Assembly: GCF_035083965.1 (NCBI RefSeq)
Contig: NC_089732.1
Location: 3,363,383 to 3,427,382 of the forward strand
Direction of reading: 5' to 3'
Source: Branchiostoma lanceolatum
Lineage: Eukaryota > Chordata > Leptocardii > Amphioxiformes > Branchiostomatidae
DNA length: 64,000 nt
Shown piece after piece: positions 45,582 through 58,400 of the stretch. The position numbers and the translations under genes were made by a program. The notes beneath the pieces are model-generated. The model saw only the letters and a program-made list of their open reading frames with translations, was not told where the DNA came from and did no database searches. Every line of letters begins with the position of its first letter. The first letter of the stretch is position 1.

Positions 45582-47346
45582 AAGCCGGGGAGGGCAACTC
45601 CAGGTGGGATGATCCAAATGTGTGCATCGTCGCTGGCACTCTCATCCTCCGTGTTAGACCTCGCTGAGCACAACTTCCATACCAACACTACAAGGCACAT
45701 CGCGGACAAACTGACCACTACCGAGACAACAACTGAGATGAGAACATGATCTGTTGCTGGGGGCACATCTGGTGCAGGTTTGTTACTCACCTGCAGTGTG
45801 GAGGTGTCTCCAGGATCTGATGTGTTGTCGTTTTCTGTGGGTTCAGAGTAGTGTGTCGGGCTGCTGGAGTGGTCAGCACCTGTTCTGTAAGTGCTTGTTG
45901 TAGTGTGTGTCTGACATTGGACCTTGGGGACAGTTAAGAACAATTCCGTGTGTTTATCTTTGTTGATTAAAATGCAGGTGATGTTCTTTGTATTGTCATG
46001 GGTGGCGTTTGTGTGTGTGCTGTGCTTTTGGCTGCATCCAGGCTCAGTGGTAGTGAGTGCATTCCAGTCCTGCGTCTGGACAAATGACATGGCAACACCC
46101 TCAAAGGCTGCATTCCCTTTGCCCAAGGAAACCAATCGGAAGGTTGGGGTTCCCACCAGGCCCACCGTCACGGTGATACCTCTGTTGTATATCCACGCCT
46201 GCCTGCACTGCTCAAGTGTGTTGGGGACCAATTTATCTGCCAGAGAGCCGCCAGTAGCCAGGACAACTACAGGGGTCTGGATGAAGATCGTGCTCAGGGA
46301 ACGATCCAAATGATCACCACATGATCTGCCTGGGTTAACAGCTCCTAGCTCGATGTTACGAGGCATATTGGACAATGAATCAAACATCCACCCAAACGAG
46401 AGTTCCTGATTTACCCTATTGTGCCTGGCACAGAAGAGGAAGCTGGGCACCTGAACAACCATAGTTGCCGACCCTCTGAACCAACTGGCCAACCGATGTA
46501 GGCTCCACAACAGTTCATGTGGGTTTGCATCATGGATAGACGACAACATGCCACTGCTCACACGGAGCATTGATAAAGACGGCTGACCCCGAAACACCTC
46601 TCCATCCAAACACGACAGATCATTACCACTGAGGTCTAACCAGTTTAGTCTCAGGTGTTGGAATGACCCCGGGGAAATGCTACTGATTTCATTCAACCCT
46701 AGGTTCATGATCGTGGTACCTTTCGGTCCAAAGAGCCATGCAGGGTCTACAACCTGTATCAGGTTGTTCTCTAGATCCAAGAGACGCAGGCGAGTCAGGT
46801 GCATGAAGGTCCCTGGATCTATCTGCTTGATGTGATTGTTGGACAAAATCAGCCTCAGTAGATTCTCCAAGCCAGTGAACCAGGTCTGCTTGACATGTGT
46901 CAGCCTGTTAGAATCTAGGGACAGTTGCCCTAGACCTAAAACCCAGTGAAGGTGTTGTTCTCCACATCAGTGATCTTTGCATCTATCAAAACCAAAGTGC
47001 AGACCACAGAAGGGTCGAGCGGCGTCAGGCTCTTTGCCGACAGGACATGGAATGGATACCCTCTTATTGCAACACCTTCGGCCCCAGACAGAAAGGGAAA
47101 TGGACTACCGGAGGCATCGCCCTTGTTTATGACCTCACACATGACACATGCATGATTGCCAGACGGCAGAATGGACACAATTCCCAGCTGATGTGTGACA
47201 GGCACGCACTCTTCCCATCCAGCTGTCTTACACTGAGGAAATCCCGAGACATTCGAAGCTGCACAGGCAGCTGCCAAGAGAAGCAAGAACAACATGGCTG
47301 CGTTCGCCTCAGCACCACCTTTTACATGCATTCTGTCAATTTGCAT
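45582..47346 (-). pseudogene. 5' part of a disrupted LRR transmembrane receptor gene
   Basis: From ATG 47346 (or ATG 47331) the minus-strand frame encodes a hydrophobic signal peptide (AAMLFLLLLAAACAASNVSG) and a Cys-containing N-terminal cap (FPQCKTAGWEECVP, ACVMCEV). The first LRR (DVENNTFTGF) ends at an in-frame TAG at 46936-46938. A frame offset by one base continues the LRRs at once: LGQLSLDSNRLTHVKQTWF, GLENLLRLILSNNHIKQIDP, LRLLDLENNLI and LNWLDLSGNDL. A Cys-flanked C-terminal region, a Thr/Ser-rich stalk and a transmembrane helix (HVLISVVVSVVVSLSAMCLV) follow, then HIWIIPPGVALPGLLR at the transposon. The protein is a type I LRR receptor. The one-base shift could be a real mutation or a sequence error; the transposon insertion is a second, independent break. 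Confidence 0.85.
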
Positions 47347-49182
47347 TCTAGCCTTTCACCCGAAAAACTATTTCTCACTTACCTGAAGTTTGTGTACTTG
47401 GTCTGCAGATCTGTAAGCATCAGTAACGATCTGTCGGACTGCATATCTTCTAACCTCTGTTTAAACGACGATTCTCGGGGCGTAACAAGCTTTTCACCGC
47501 CGGCTGCGGCGGCGTCTCTGCGTACACTGCTTTTATTCACCAGACTAATAACTTATTAGTATGATGTTTATATGCATTTAGGACACAGGGAAGGAATGTT
47601 ATTGACGTATTATTGGGTTGTTATTGTAAAGAGCTGCGCAGAACCATGCTTCCTGATACTCAGACTAATCTTATGAAGTAGCAAATGACTAGTGAAGAAA
47701 TGACCAAATCGAAGGGACACGAATCATGCACCAGATCGACCTTATCATGTGTTGTGTGCCATGTATTTGCCGTATAATGATATATTTTGGTGGACTTATT
47801 AGGGCTTTAATGCTGAAATCTATAACTCTGTTATATTTTGTATCACCCATACCTCTTCCCTAGGCCCTAATGTCTTCGTATTGTTATATTTCGATAGATT
47901 TATTAGAAATTTTATTATGTAATCTGTATCTCTGTTATATTTTGTCTGACCCTTACCTCTTCCCTTATGTTTTTGTGTTAATATATTTAATTGACTTATA
48001 AGGGCTTTTATGATGTAATCTGTATCTCTGTTAAATTTTGTCGGACCCATACCTCTTCCCTTCTGTTTTTGTAATTGACTTATAAGGGCTTTAATGATGT
48101 TATTTGTATCTCTGTTAAATTTTGTATGACCCGTACCTCTTCCATCATACCCACAATGAAAAGCGGCCTACAGGCCTTTATGGCAATTTCATACCATACA
48201 AACGATCTCTAAAAGAGAATATCAGATGTCAATGATTGTGCACCGGGTGGGCTATTAGAAAGGACAATATACTCCAGTTCTCAGAGTAAACGCTAGAGGG
48301 CAGACCACGACTATCTAAGTGAAGTTGATGGTCATCTGTGGATATCCATTGGATTGTTAAAATGATTTCAGTTCGGAAGACTTCATCTTGCGTGGGGGGG
48401 GGGGGGTTAAGAGGCGTTCTCTCTCGGTGTTTTAAGTTAACAATTGAACAAAACGCACTAACGCAACAAAAGACAGACCATTATATCAATGATGTGATAC
48501 TTCACAAGTGACCTGACTGCCCGTACGTACTATAATCGACATTGTGTGTTTTCAGCTTGTCAACTACAGCTTAGGCTGCGATAACGCCAATGCCTTGACA
48601 TCGTCCAGAATTAAGGTCTTCAGATCAAAAGAGAAGAGATTAACATTGATTGCATACACTACGTTACACATTATTCTTGAAATATAGTTGATATGAATGA
48701 CTTACTAAAAATAGTATGAACTAATTAAACAAGGATCATTAATGTGTATGTATGTATACCTAGCCGGTAGGAAAAATACATGTGACATGAAAAAGTAGCT
48801 GATTGTGACATGACAACTTTATGGACCGATGAATACTTCGCGAAACATACATTTGCTTGATTCTGGTTGTCCCTGTATTACAAGTCGTCATGTGCTGTAT
48901 TCTTTCTTTCTTTCTTTCTTTCGTTTCTTTAACGTAAGTTTCAAATTAGCAGACAAAAAGCAAAATATGTCAAACAACCTTTTATTGCAGATCACATGCG
49001 CAGAGCAAATGGCAATATTTGCAATCAACTTGAAGTAAAAAATAGTCAGAATTTTTCATTAGAAAGAAAGTGAACACAATTACGCTGTTAGAGATATTTA
49101 CATTATAACGAACTCAGTTACAATACAAAGTGCCACATAATGTATGATATTCTGTTTTCAAATTTCGTATTTAACTACTACA
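47347..49182. other. Upstream and intergenic region of the LRR receptor
   Basis: On the minus strand a donor-like CAG|GTAAGTG near 47381 and an acceptor-like ttgacag ending near 47333 could define a very short 5' UTR intron of about 50 nt; in that case the start is the second ATG (47331). The interval 47800-48145 is an imperfect tandem repeat of about four 85-118-bp units (tctgtatctctgttatattt, acccatacctcttccc). A G run is at 48393 and a tttc run at 48900. Nothing else was recognised. Confidence 0.4.
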
Positions 49183-51127
49183 TGTCAGAGGTACCAGTGC
49201 AATGGGGAATTACTCTAAGTTTACTTTAAGTCAACCGAAAGGGGGGTGGCTAGATAAGATCTGCGGAAAAAGACTCCAATGAACTGTGACATGTCAGAGC
49301 CTCGGTATAACATGTATACATCTCTCTGTCAAGTCTAGACAAGAGTAAGTACATGGCCTTGTAGATGAATGTTCTTGCTTTCGTGTTGCAGTATTCCCGT
49401 AGAATCTAGTTTTTGAACACCAGTAGATAGATTGTGATCTTTACCAGTGCGACGGAGTGTCCTGGTTGGTGTTGTGTTATCAAGGACGCGTTCAAACGAT
49501 GAAGACATCCTTACAATTACTTCTAGACAACGTTAGCAAACATAGTGCAAGATGTTAAGTTACAAAACAGGTCGGCTTTAGAGATAGATGCCTGATATCA
49601 GATGCTACTTATAGTTGCATTGGACATGAGAAACTATGCTGCATTAACCTTTAGTTTTGTCATATTTTTTGTTGTTGCATTTAATATGTATATATTGAAA
49701 ATATGACGGTACATCACACGGATCAGCCAGGCAGCTGAGGCCGAGATACGGACATCTGTGGTTACATGGAGAGCTTTATCATTGCTGCGACGTCACTAAG
49801 AATCTTCACCAGGCCTATCGGTGATTCAAGAGCATGACTGCTCTACCAAGTCTTGCAGCAGTTTCACACCTAGTCACAGGGACGCCCGAGTGTCCTTGAG
49901 TGTATATCGCTTACAATGTAAACAATATAATATGACTATGCATATAGCGCACCACATCAGACAGTTCTGTGCTTAACGGAAGGGTAATGTACAGTTGTGA
50001 GTTCAGAATTGGTAGATTTTCACCATCGCAGACCAAGGCGTTCACAGCACTGTCTTCCAGAAGTGTGGTGGTGTCTTTAAGGTGTGACTGTCCTCCAACC
50101 TGGATCCGACGGGTAGACCGTAATGTTACTTCCCGACTGGTTTTTCCCTCTGCGATCTTGCCGTTCACTGGATCACTGCACGTAACTTGACTATTTAGGC
50201 TCAGTCCGTAATCATTGTGAATTCTGGGTTTGACGAAAGCTGAGTTGAGTTACAGATTCGATTTCAACATGATTTCCTGTGGTAATGTCCTAAACATGAC
50301 GTCATTTTATTTATGCCCTGATATTTTGAAGCCTGACAGTCACAGCTCATTGGATCATTGTTACAAAATCTTAGATTTGAGGATCATCCCCTAAATTTTC
50401 TTAATTGATATAATATCCCTCAAGCTTCTTCTCCATTGGACTGGTTGCCGCTGTCATGTAGCACTCAGCACTACTTGTACATATTGATATCTGCTTGCTG
50501 CGAGCAGTGGAATTTAATCACGCTTCGGGCCATTGAAATGTTCTACCACCACACATCTGACGCACCGCTAGAAACTAATCTCTACTCTCTGATCAGTGTA
50601 CAATCACACGTGGCCTAAGAAATCAACACTCTATACAGAACACCTATCATCACATACACGATCCACTAAAAACTGCTTGAATGGATCCTACTCCTTTCTC
50701 TTGGCACAGATAGAAATTACTGGCACAGCCACTGACGTCCTCATTTACAACAATTACAATACCAATCTAGATGTAACGTTAAAGCTACATGATATTTTCT
50801 TGCTGAATTTAAAAACAACATCAAACAAAAAAGTCTCTGTATGCTGGTTCCATGTGTTTTACACTAATGTCTATGAATGTAATCTATGTTCTAAAGATCG
50901 ACAGAATTTTCTTCCCTGAAATACAAGTGACTCAAATCTGGATGACGTCGGTGGCTAGAAGCTTCTTTCAGTCAGATGATAAAATGACTCTTTTTCAAAG
51001 TTTTGTTTCAATAGTACCCACGTATTTGATCCCAATATCTTTAATTTCTTCATTAAGATACACGTTTCATGTTAAGACATCCCCCTACTCAAAGCATGTC
51101 AGTGACCAATGAATTCAACAACAATCA
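49183..51127 (+). repeat. 1.9-kb direct repeat, copy 2
   Basis: Second copy of the block at 29265-31192, same strand. Matches run from cagaggtaccagtgcaatgg to aaagcatgtcagtgaccaat. Differences are scattered, so the duplication is not recent. The copies are about 20 kb apart. Confidence 0.85.
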
Positions 51128-51256
51128 GTAGAGTACCCGATTTTGAAAATCAAAATATTAGAAGAAGAAAAATGCAAAATCCGTTTGGCGTTACCACAGA
51201 GCGGGCCTGGTTGTGTCTGCACTGAAAAGCGCATATGACGTCACTGGAACTTGTTC

Positions 51257-51412
51257 AACTTGGTCAACATGGTTTATGTCCAGTGGTCAACATGGTTATA
51301 TGTCCACTGGTCAACATGGATACACGTCCACTGGTCAACATGGTCACATGTCCACTGGTTAACCTGGTCTCATGACTTGTACACTGGTCAACATGGTCAC
51401 GTGTCCAGTTGA
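51257..51412 (+). repeat. Minisatellite of 24-31-bp units
   Basis: About six units of the form ctggtcaacatggtcacatg followed by tcca. Unit length varies between roughly 24 and 31 bases. Confidence 0.8.
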
Positions 51413-52452
51413 GAGGTCAGCTGTCATGACTGTCACAGTGAGTCTCGGGGCTTTCAGATAAGCGCAAGTAAAGAAACATCCAGGTAAAAATATCACATTT
51501 TTTTGCCAAACGAAACGTTATTATTTTGGTGGTGGTTTTCATCTGAATACATTGTCGTTCTATGGATGTACTGCTTTCCTGCCGACGCTAGTCCTATACG
51601 TTACAGTCAAAATGCATGTTTTGCCCGGCGCCGCCTTCCCCAGCTATATTCTGGGCTGGGACACGTTGTGTTTATTGATGTTTATTGTCACGCATGTGTC
51701 TGACTTAGGCTGACGTTCGTGCACGCGTGTTATGCCTTTATTTCCAATCGTCTTGTACGTTTTGTATCAAAATAGCTTCACATCTGCTTTGAGATAGCGG
51801 TAGATTGCTATTGTGTAAGGTGTGTTGTTTGTACTGAAACGCCCCGGCCCTCCATGACGTTTTACTGACAAATTATAACAAAGTCCTTTATATTTCGAAC
51901 AATCTCTTCAACACAGAAACTGGAAAAGCTTCTTCAGTAGTCTTGAAACAGTGAAAAGAGCGGTTTTTGTCTGTTTTTCCGTGGGAAAACTTTGAGCAGG
52001 GCGTATTTTGAGTGGGTTCAAAGGTCGTATAGAGATACGAGTTGACCTACTTTCAAAGCGACATGTTTTCTTAGGTTCCGGCTATTATCTCCAAGTAGAT
52101 GTAGGGTACGGCTTGGGGGTCTGGCATCCAGGCTACCCTTACCAAGGTAAAGGGCGTGGTCCACTCCCCGGGCTGCAATGTTAACTCCCCGGAGCGTTGA
52201 TTTAGATCAGGCGGGCTGACTGTCTTGGGCCGCCGAAGGGAATCGTTAGCGGCCCGGTCCTAGTCTGGGCTCCCAGGGTAATCCCTGCCCCAATCTATCC
52301 TGGGCTCGGACATATTTTGTTCAATTTCATGCATTTGTCTGGCTTTGGCTCGTTCGGGCCCCAGATTTAGTCCAACTGCACTGATGTAGAGGTGGCCTCT
52401 TTTATTCTAAAATTAATACTGTCGTAATCTTGTCCTCAGTGTTCCTTCCAAC
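51413..52452. other. Region upstream of the MFSD2-like gene
   Basis: The last 350 bases are comparatively GC-rich (ccccgggctgcaatg, gcggcccggtcc) and probably hold the promoter or first exon. A tcttgtcctcag at 52428-52439 may be the acceptor of a 5' UTR intron, with 13 bases left before the ATG. A stretch at 51640-51715 is partly repeated at 52290-52350. Confidence 0.4.
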
Positions 52453-55400
52453 ATGGCGCCAGAGGTAAAGAAGCCGATCTCCTTTCTAAACAAGTTGTGC
52501 TATGGTATCGGCTCCTTCCCCGAACTGACCGGAGCCATCGGTTTCTATGGTGTCTTCCTGCTGGAAGTAGCGCAGGTGAGAGGTTCTCAAGTTTCTCCTA
52601 TTGTTGTGCTTTTATGTCTTTCAGTCCTCTATCAGTCATACTTTGTACCTCAGTGTACATTTGTTGCGCAATAAAGTTATCATATATTTCAAGAATGCTT
52701 CAAAACCACACATCTAATTCTAATGGACCCTCTTTTATATACTCTGGACAATGACAGTAGGGTCAATGTCTTAGGGTTATTTTCATCTACATCTTTTCTA
52801 CTTTCTATAATTATTACATTATTTCGGAGCAGATACAGGTAACTGCAGATGACATCCGACAGAATACGCGTTCGGTTAGAATTACGTCATATCGAACACA
52901 GTTCGGTTTCTAACACCCCAAAAAGAGGTGACTGCCATTTACATGCATGCTAAATAACATGTACATGTCCTTGTATTTTTTTGTGCAGATCCTTCCCGCT
53001 TACAGCTCTGCAGTAATAACAGGCTGCCATATCGCAGGGGGCGTTCTTAACCCAGTGGTGGGCTTCCTTGTGGACCGTACCAACACGAGATGGGGAAAAC
53101 TGAAACCCTGGTAACGTTGCCATGGATGAATAAATGAATGAATGAATGAATGAATGAATGAATGAATAAATGAATGAATGAATGACTCATGGTCACTTAA
53201 AGTCTAAGTACAATACATGCAGGACCCTGATAATTCCTGTAAGAATATGATGATTCAGTGCTAATGCGGACAACCGAAAACTTTCGATGATAATTGATTC
53301 ACTGTGTAATAGCCAATACCGAACAGGTAGAAATCGATTCCAACGATTAATGTTATCAAAGCTTTAATTGAATCTTGTATTCATGTGCGGAAAGTTGTTT
53401 CATAGTGTAACGTCTTATGGTTGTATATTCATGTATTTGAGTAATATGGCTCTCCTTTTATGGAGTAATAAAGGATGGAAAGGAAAGGAATGGATGAATG
53501 ACCCTCCTTCACCCCCTTTCTCCTCCATACCCACTACCCCAGCATTTACTGTAAGAGTGTATACGTGTTTATGGTGTGTGTTTGCTCTAACGTGGCAAAT
53601 ATGATGTTGTCCTTCCAACCTTGATAAAGAGGGTGTGTACAACGAGTACGTCAGCCATGTTTGCTGTTGTGACGTGATCTTACCTTTCTATTAAACTTTT
53701 CCTCTCTCTCTTTAGATTTGACTTTTAAAGAATGAAACAGAAAACAAGATTTGTTTTCCATTTCTTTTTGTAGTAAAATTTGATATCATATGTATATGCC
53801 AATATGTTTCTCTATTGATGATGCATTATCCTTTGCAGTATGTATCATTTACCGTTGCATCCGCTGTTAACATTTTTGTTTGTTCTTGTTTTCTGCTCAT
53901 GTTTTATGTATCTGTACGTATGACCACATGAAATACAATGAAAAAAAAAGATATAAACAAAAATAAAGGAAGTTTCCCTTCCATTCTAGGATGGTTGCCT
54001 CTATGATTCCGATCAGCGCCAGCGGTTTCCTCATGTGGTTCAGCCCGGGGTTCGGTCAGACCGCCAAGCTGATCTGGTACCTCTTCTTCGCCTGTGCCTT
54101 ATATGGATCACTGATGGTAAGTATTTCTACCCTAGTTTTCTTAATCTTATGTCCTCCTTCCTTATTAGGTCCAGGAAGGAGCTTCAGCTCTGACGGGAGG
54201 TACTAGTACTGTTTTTGATTATGTTTGTGTGTAACACATGTAACTCAGGATCGTGTCCATGGATTTGTATGTTGGTACTTCCGCAGGCATATAACACTCC
54301 AGTGAACGCCCTCGTCATGTTGGCAACGAACGACCCACAGGAGCGGGATTCCCTGAACCTTTTCGGTAAATATCATGTGCTACCACTAAATCCTCAATTA
54401 ACTGAGGATGACTGCTTTGCTCACTTTTATCATGTCGTCATCATCCTAGCACATGTCCGAGCTAGCAATCTTAGATATGGTAGATACCCCAAGCTGCATC
54501 GCTACGGTCACATTTGGGGTACCTCTCAGTGTTTTCACAATTAGCTGACGGCGTCTTTTTATAGCCGGGGCCCGGGTTGATTTTAACTGCAAATTAAAAG
54601 ACAGGGGCCCGTTCGTGCCCAAAACTAGCCAGGTAACCACTTGGTATCCCAAGGGACCACGTCGGGGTAACGCCGGGGTAAGTGCAAAAAACAAAACAGA
54701 AGGCGCGGCCCCCTTTTCCGATTGGGACCGTACCTTTAACGTGGCTATATTGGGCTTTGAAGTCACGTTGCCATCTTCAGTAACATTGTAACAACTTACA
54801 CAAATATCAATAATGTGAATCGGGAAACAAATCCTGCTGGCAACACCTGTTTCGCTATGCCATCCGTCTTTTTGTTGTTGAAAATTCTAATGAATGAATA
54901 CATGCAAACGAAAGACAATCTTTACTGTAATTTAATCATGAATTGATACATGCAAACGAAAGACAATCTTTACCGTAATTTAATCATTGTGGTGACAATC
55001 TGCTTCCCAGCGATTGTGTTTGGGGCCGTTGGAGGGATAGCCCCATCGCTCATCTATGGGCAAGTGCTGGGCGCCTACGGTGTCGCCATCGGGAACGATC
55101 CGTGTCACAACACCACCAACGGAACGGGGCCTGCCGTACCGCTGTCAGTTCAGGCAAGTTCAATTAAGGACCTTGGTACAGCAATGATAGAAGCACCTGC
55201 CCACATATTTATCTGTTTAATGATTTCAATTTTCTTACATTTTAAGATTTCTGTCTTGTAGTTTATTTGAGATTATTTGTTACTCTTATGCTTTGCATGT
55301 CCGCACCTGTTTTTTTCATTGTCAGTATTTGTAATATTTGTTTTGTACTTCTGTATTGTATTTTGTCGATGACGACACGAAAATAAGCTGTTAGCTTGAG

Positions 55401-58400
55401 TCTGTCGTCATCATGTCATGTATCTAAATGTTGCAATAAAAAAAAAATGATAGAAGCAAAGAACTCATTTCTGTAAAGAACATCTTCAGTATTTTCTGAT
55501 AGACACAAAACTATCAACCGGAAAGTTCACCTGTCTTGGCGATAAACATTGTTTACATCTTAATTGCGTTCCAACAAAATGATGAGTTAGTAGTCAAATG
55601 TTAAACCGTATTTACTAATCAATTACGTATTTTGGGTACGTTTCTTAAGAACACATTGCTTCTTAAGAGCCTTAGCATTCTTCTTAACAGAAGCTTAGAC
55701 AACGGACGTTGCGGGTCGGATATCAGAAATAAGGAAGTATCGTTGGATTTCTTGCCACTTAATCATTGAGTCTACAGACATGCATCTTTCCTTTTGAACA
55801 TGGATTTCTTCGGTACACATAATATGTGTCGTCTTCATAATATGACAACTTCACTTTGCACCGAGAGAAACTGTTCATTCACTGATGAAGACGACGGACA
55901 GGTCGGTGAAACGGCAGCAGAAGAAGAATGAAATAGGGTTGTGTACCGAGGAAATGTACCGTTATTTTGTATTTGTATTTATTGAAAATGGAAGACAAGT
56001 CATTACACTGGGTCAGCCTAGGCAGCTTTCGCTGGTAACGGCTGACCCACAAATACAGACGAACATACAGTAAGATCCTTACACTAGCATAATACATACA
56101 TAGCTAATGCGATACAATACAATGCATAAAACAGTATAAAATCATTTGACTCAGTAACAACCATGCAATATAAACATTAACATAATTATATACATTAACA
56201 TAATCAAGGCGTTAGGGGAAAGGTCTACAATAATATATTCTATAGCATTGTGGTGGAATAGATGGAAGGTTGATATAGGAGGTAAATTCAAAATCAGGAC
56301 AACAGGTGGGATTTGCATCGGGCCTTGAATGTGCTCAGTGTGGGTGCGTTTGTGACGTTTCTGGGTAGACTATTCCAGAGCCGTGATGTGTAGGGGATAA
56401 AACTGTTCTTGTAGATGTTGGTTCTGCATCGAGGGGTGTGAAGATGTACGGAGTTACGGAGGCGGAGCTGGGTTTGGGCTTGTCTTGTTGACGGGATGAG
56501 TTGCTGGAGGTGGGGTGGTACAGAGCCGGTGACGAGTTATGTTCCAATGATTTATAATTACACACCTCGTGAATGTTGCACGTCACCGGAACGTACTGCA
56601 CCTGTGCGATTCAGAAAAACGTACCAAGTGTTCGCATATGTAAGAATGGTATCCCGTCTATAGTTTCCAAATGTTGTGTCGAAAAATATATCTTATGCAA
56701 CAGGAAAAATTATGATGCAACGTTTACCAAACATCCAATAGAAACCTGGGTTTTCTGCTGTTTTCTGTTGGATGTTTGGTAGACGTTGCATCGTAATCTT
56801 TCCTGTTGCATGAGATATTTGTTTTGGCACAACGATTGGAAAGTATAGACGGGATATTATCCTTATATATGGTACGGTTTTCTGAATCCTTATACACATT
56901 ACACAGAAGCGTTTCGCGCAGGCGCAGTACGTCCCGATGACGTGCCGGTGAATGTACACGTATTTACGGATGCATCTTTCCTCACGTACAGAAAACAGCG
57001 TACATGGTGGCGGCGTCCGTCACTGTCGGCATCTTCCTGCTTTGTTCTCTCATCGCGATTTTGGGAGTCCCCGAGATGAAGGGTAAGTACTTGTTTGTTT
57101 GTTCGTTACTTTGTTTGTTTTATTCAGAGCTCCATTTGTGTACAATGTTTAAAAAGTTTACACTATTCTTCCTGAAGTCCGCTTACATAAATACAATCAA
57201 ATCAAATACAGGAACAAAATTTATAAAATGGTTAGATTGTAAGTTACTTTAATATCTTCAGGGCTGTTGACTCTCAACTTTGCAATAGAACTGAGTCAGC
57301 TTACAGAATGATGTGATTTATGTTGCAGAGACTGTCATTCTCGTATAGGGCTGTTTACCCATGTCGAAGCTGTAGGGTGGATTAGGATTTTGCCATGGTC
57401 AATACTGACTGACGGAGGCCTTATAATTATACAGTATGTTGAATCAGGAGATCGAATCTTGAGAGGTAGCGAAGTTCTACCCTTGGGAAAGGCATCTTAC
57501 ACCGATTACCCCATGCACGCTACTCAGGCGAAAATGAGTACCATGCTTCGGTTAGGGACGTCCTTTGGATAGGATGTTAACTGGAGGGTCCCTGTTTGAG
57601 CTAAGCCACACATTGAGCACGTTAAAGAACCCACCACACTTATTGAAAAGATAGGGGTCCTTCCCGATGTGAGTGGATAGGCCGGATATAAATAATAATC
57701 ACGAATTAGTTGTCTCACTAGATATGATTAGTATTGCTATCATAGTTTGACTTAAACATTGCGATGTATGGAGCATGAAATGGTTAAGAGTCATCAATGT
57801 TTGTTGTTCCATAGTGCCCGTGGCAACCGGTGAGAAGCAGTCCTGGAACCCGTTCCGGATGTCTAAGGAAATCTTTACATTCTGGCCGTTTGTGTGTGTA
57901 TTGATCGCGTTCTGCATTGGCAGTCTGTCATTTGAGGTACGTAAACTAATGTACTACAGAACTTGTGTCATACCTGGGCCGACATAACGGTCGATTCGGA
58001 TGTTCCGGACCGGTCTATATTTTACCGAATATCCCTGTCTTCGTATTGCCCGGACTTCCATGGAATGATTCGAACGCGCCTCGCGTGTGCCGGACGCACC
58101 GTTGTGGAAAATTTGAACATCCGGATTCGGATGTTGGAATCGATGCTTTTACAATTTAACAACTTCTGTACGATTTTGCATCGCACTGTTTTTTTGTTGT
58201 GGGGGGGGGGGGTGATATAAATACAATACAACAAGGTATATTCGTATCACCCTTGTTTCGCACAAGCCTTCGATCGGGCGACCCGTCTCGCTACCGGCCT
58301 GGTACCTCGGGCGATACTAAATACACCGTGCTGTTTTTAGGCATTACAGATCTCTCATTCAAGATTAGCATTTAAGTACATATATAATATGCAAATCACA

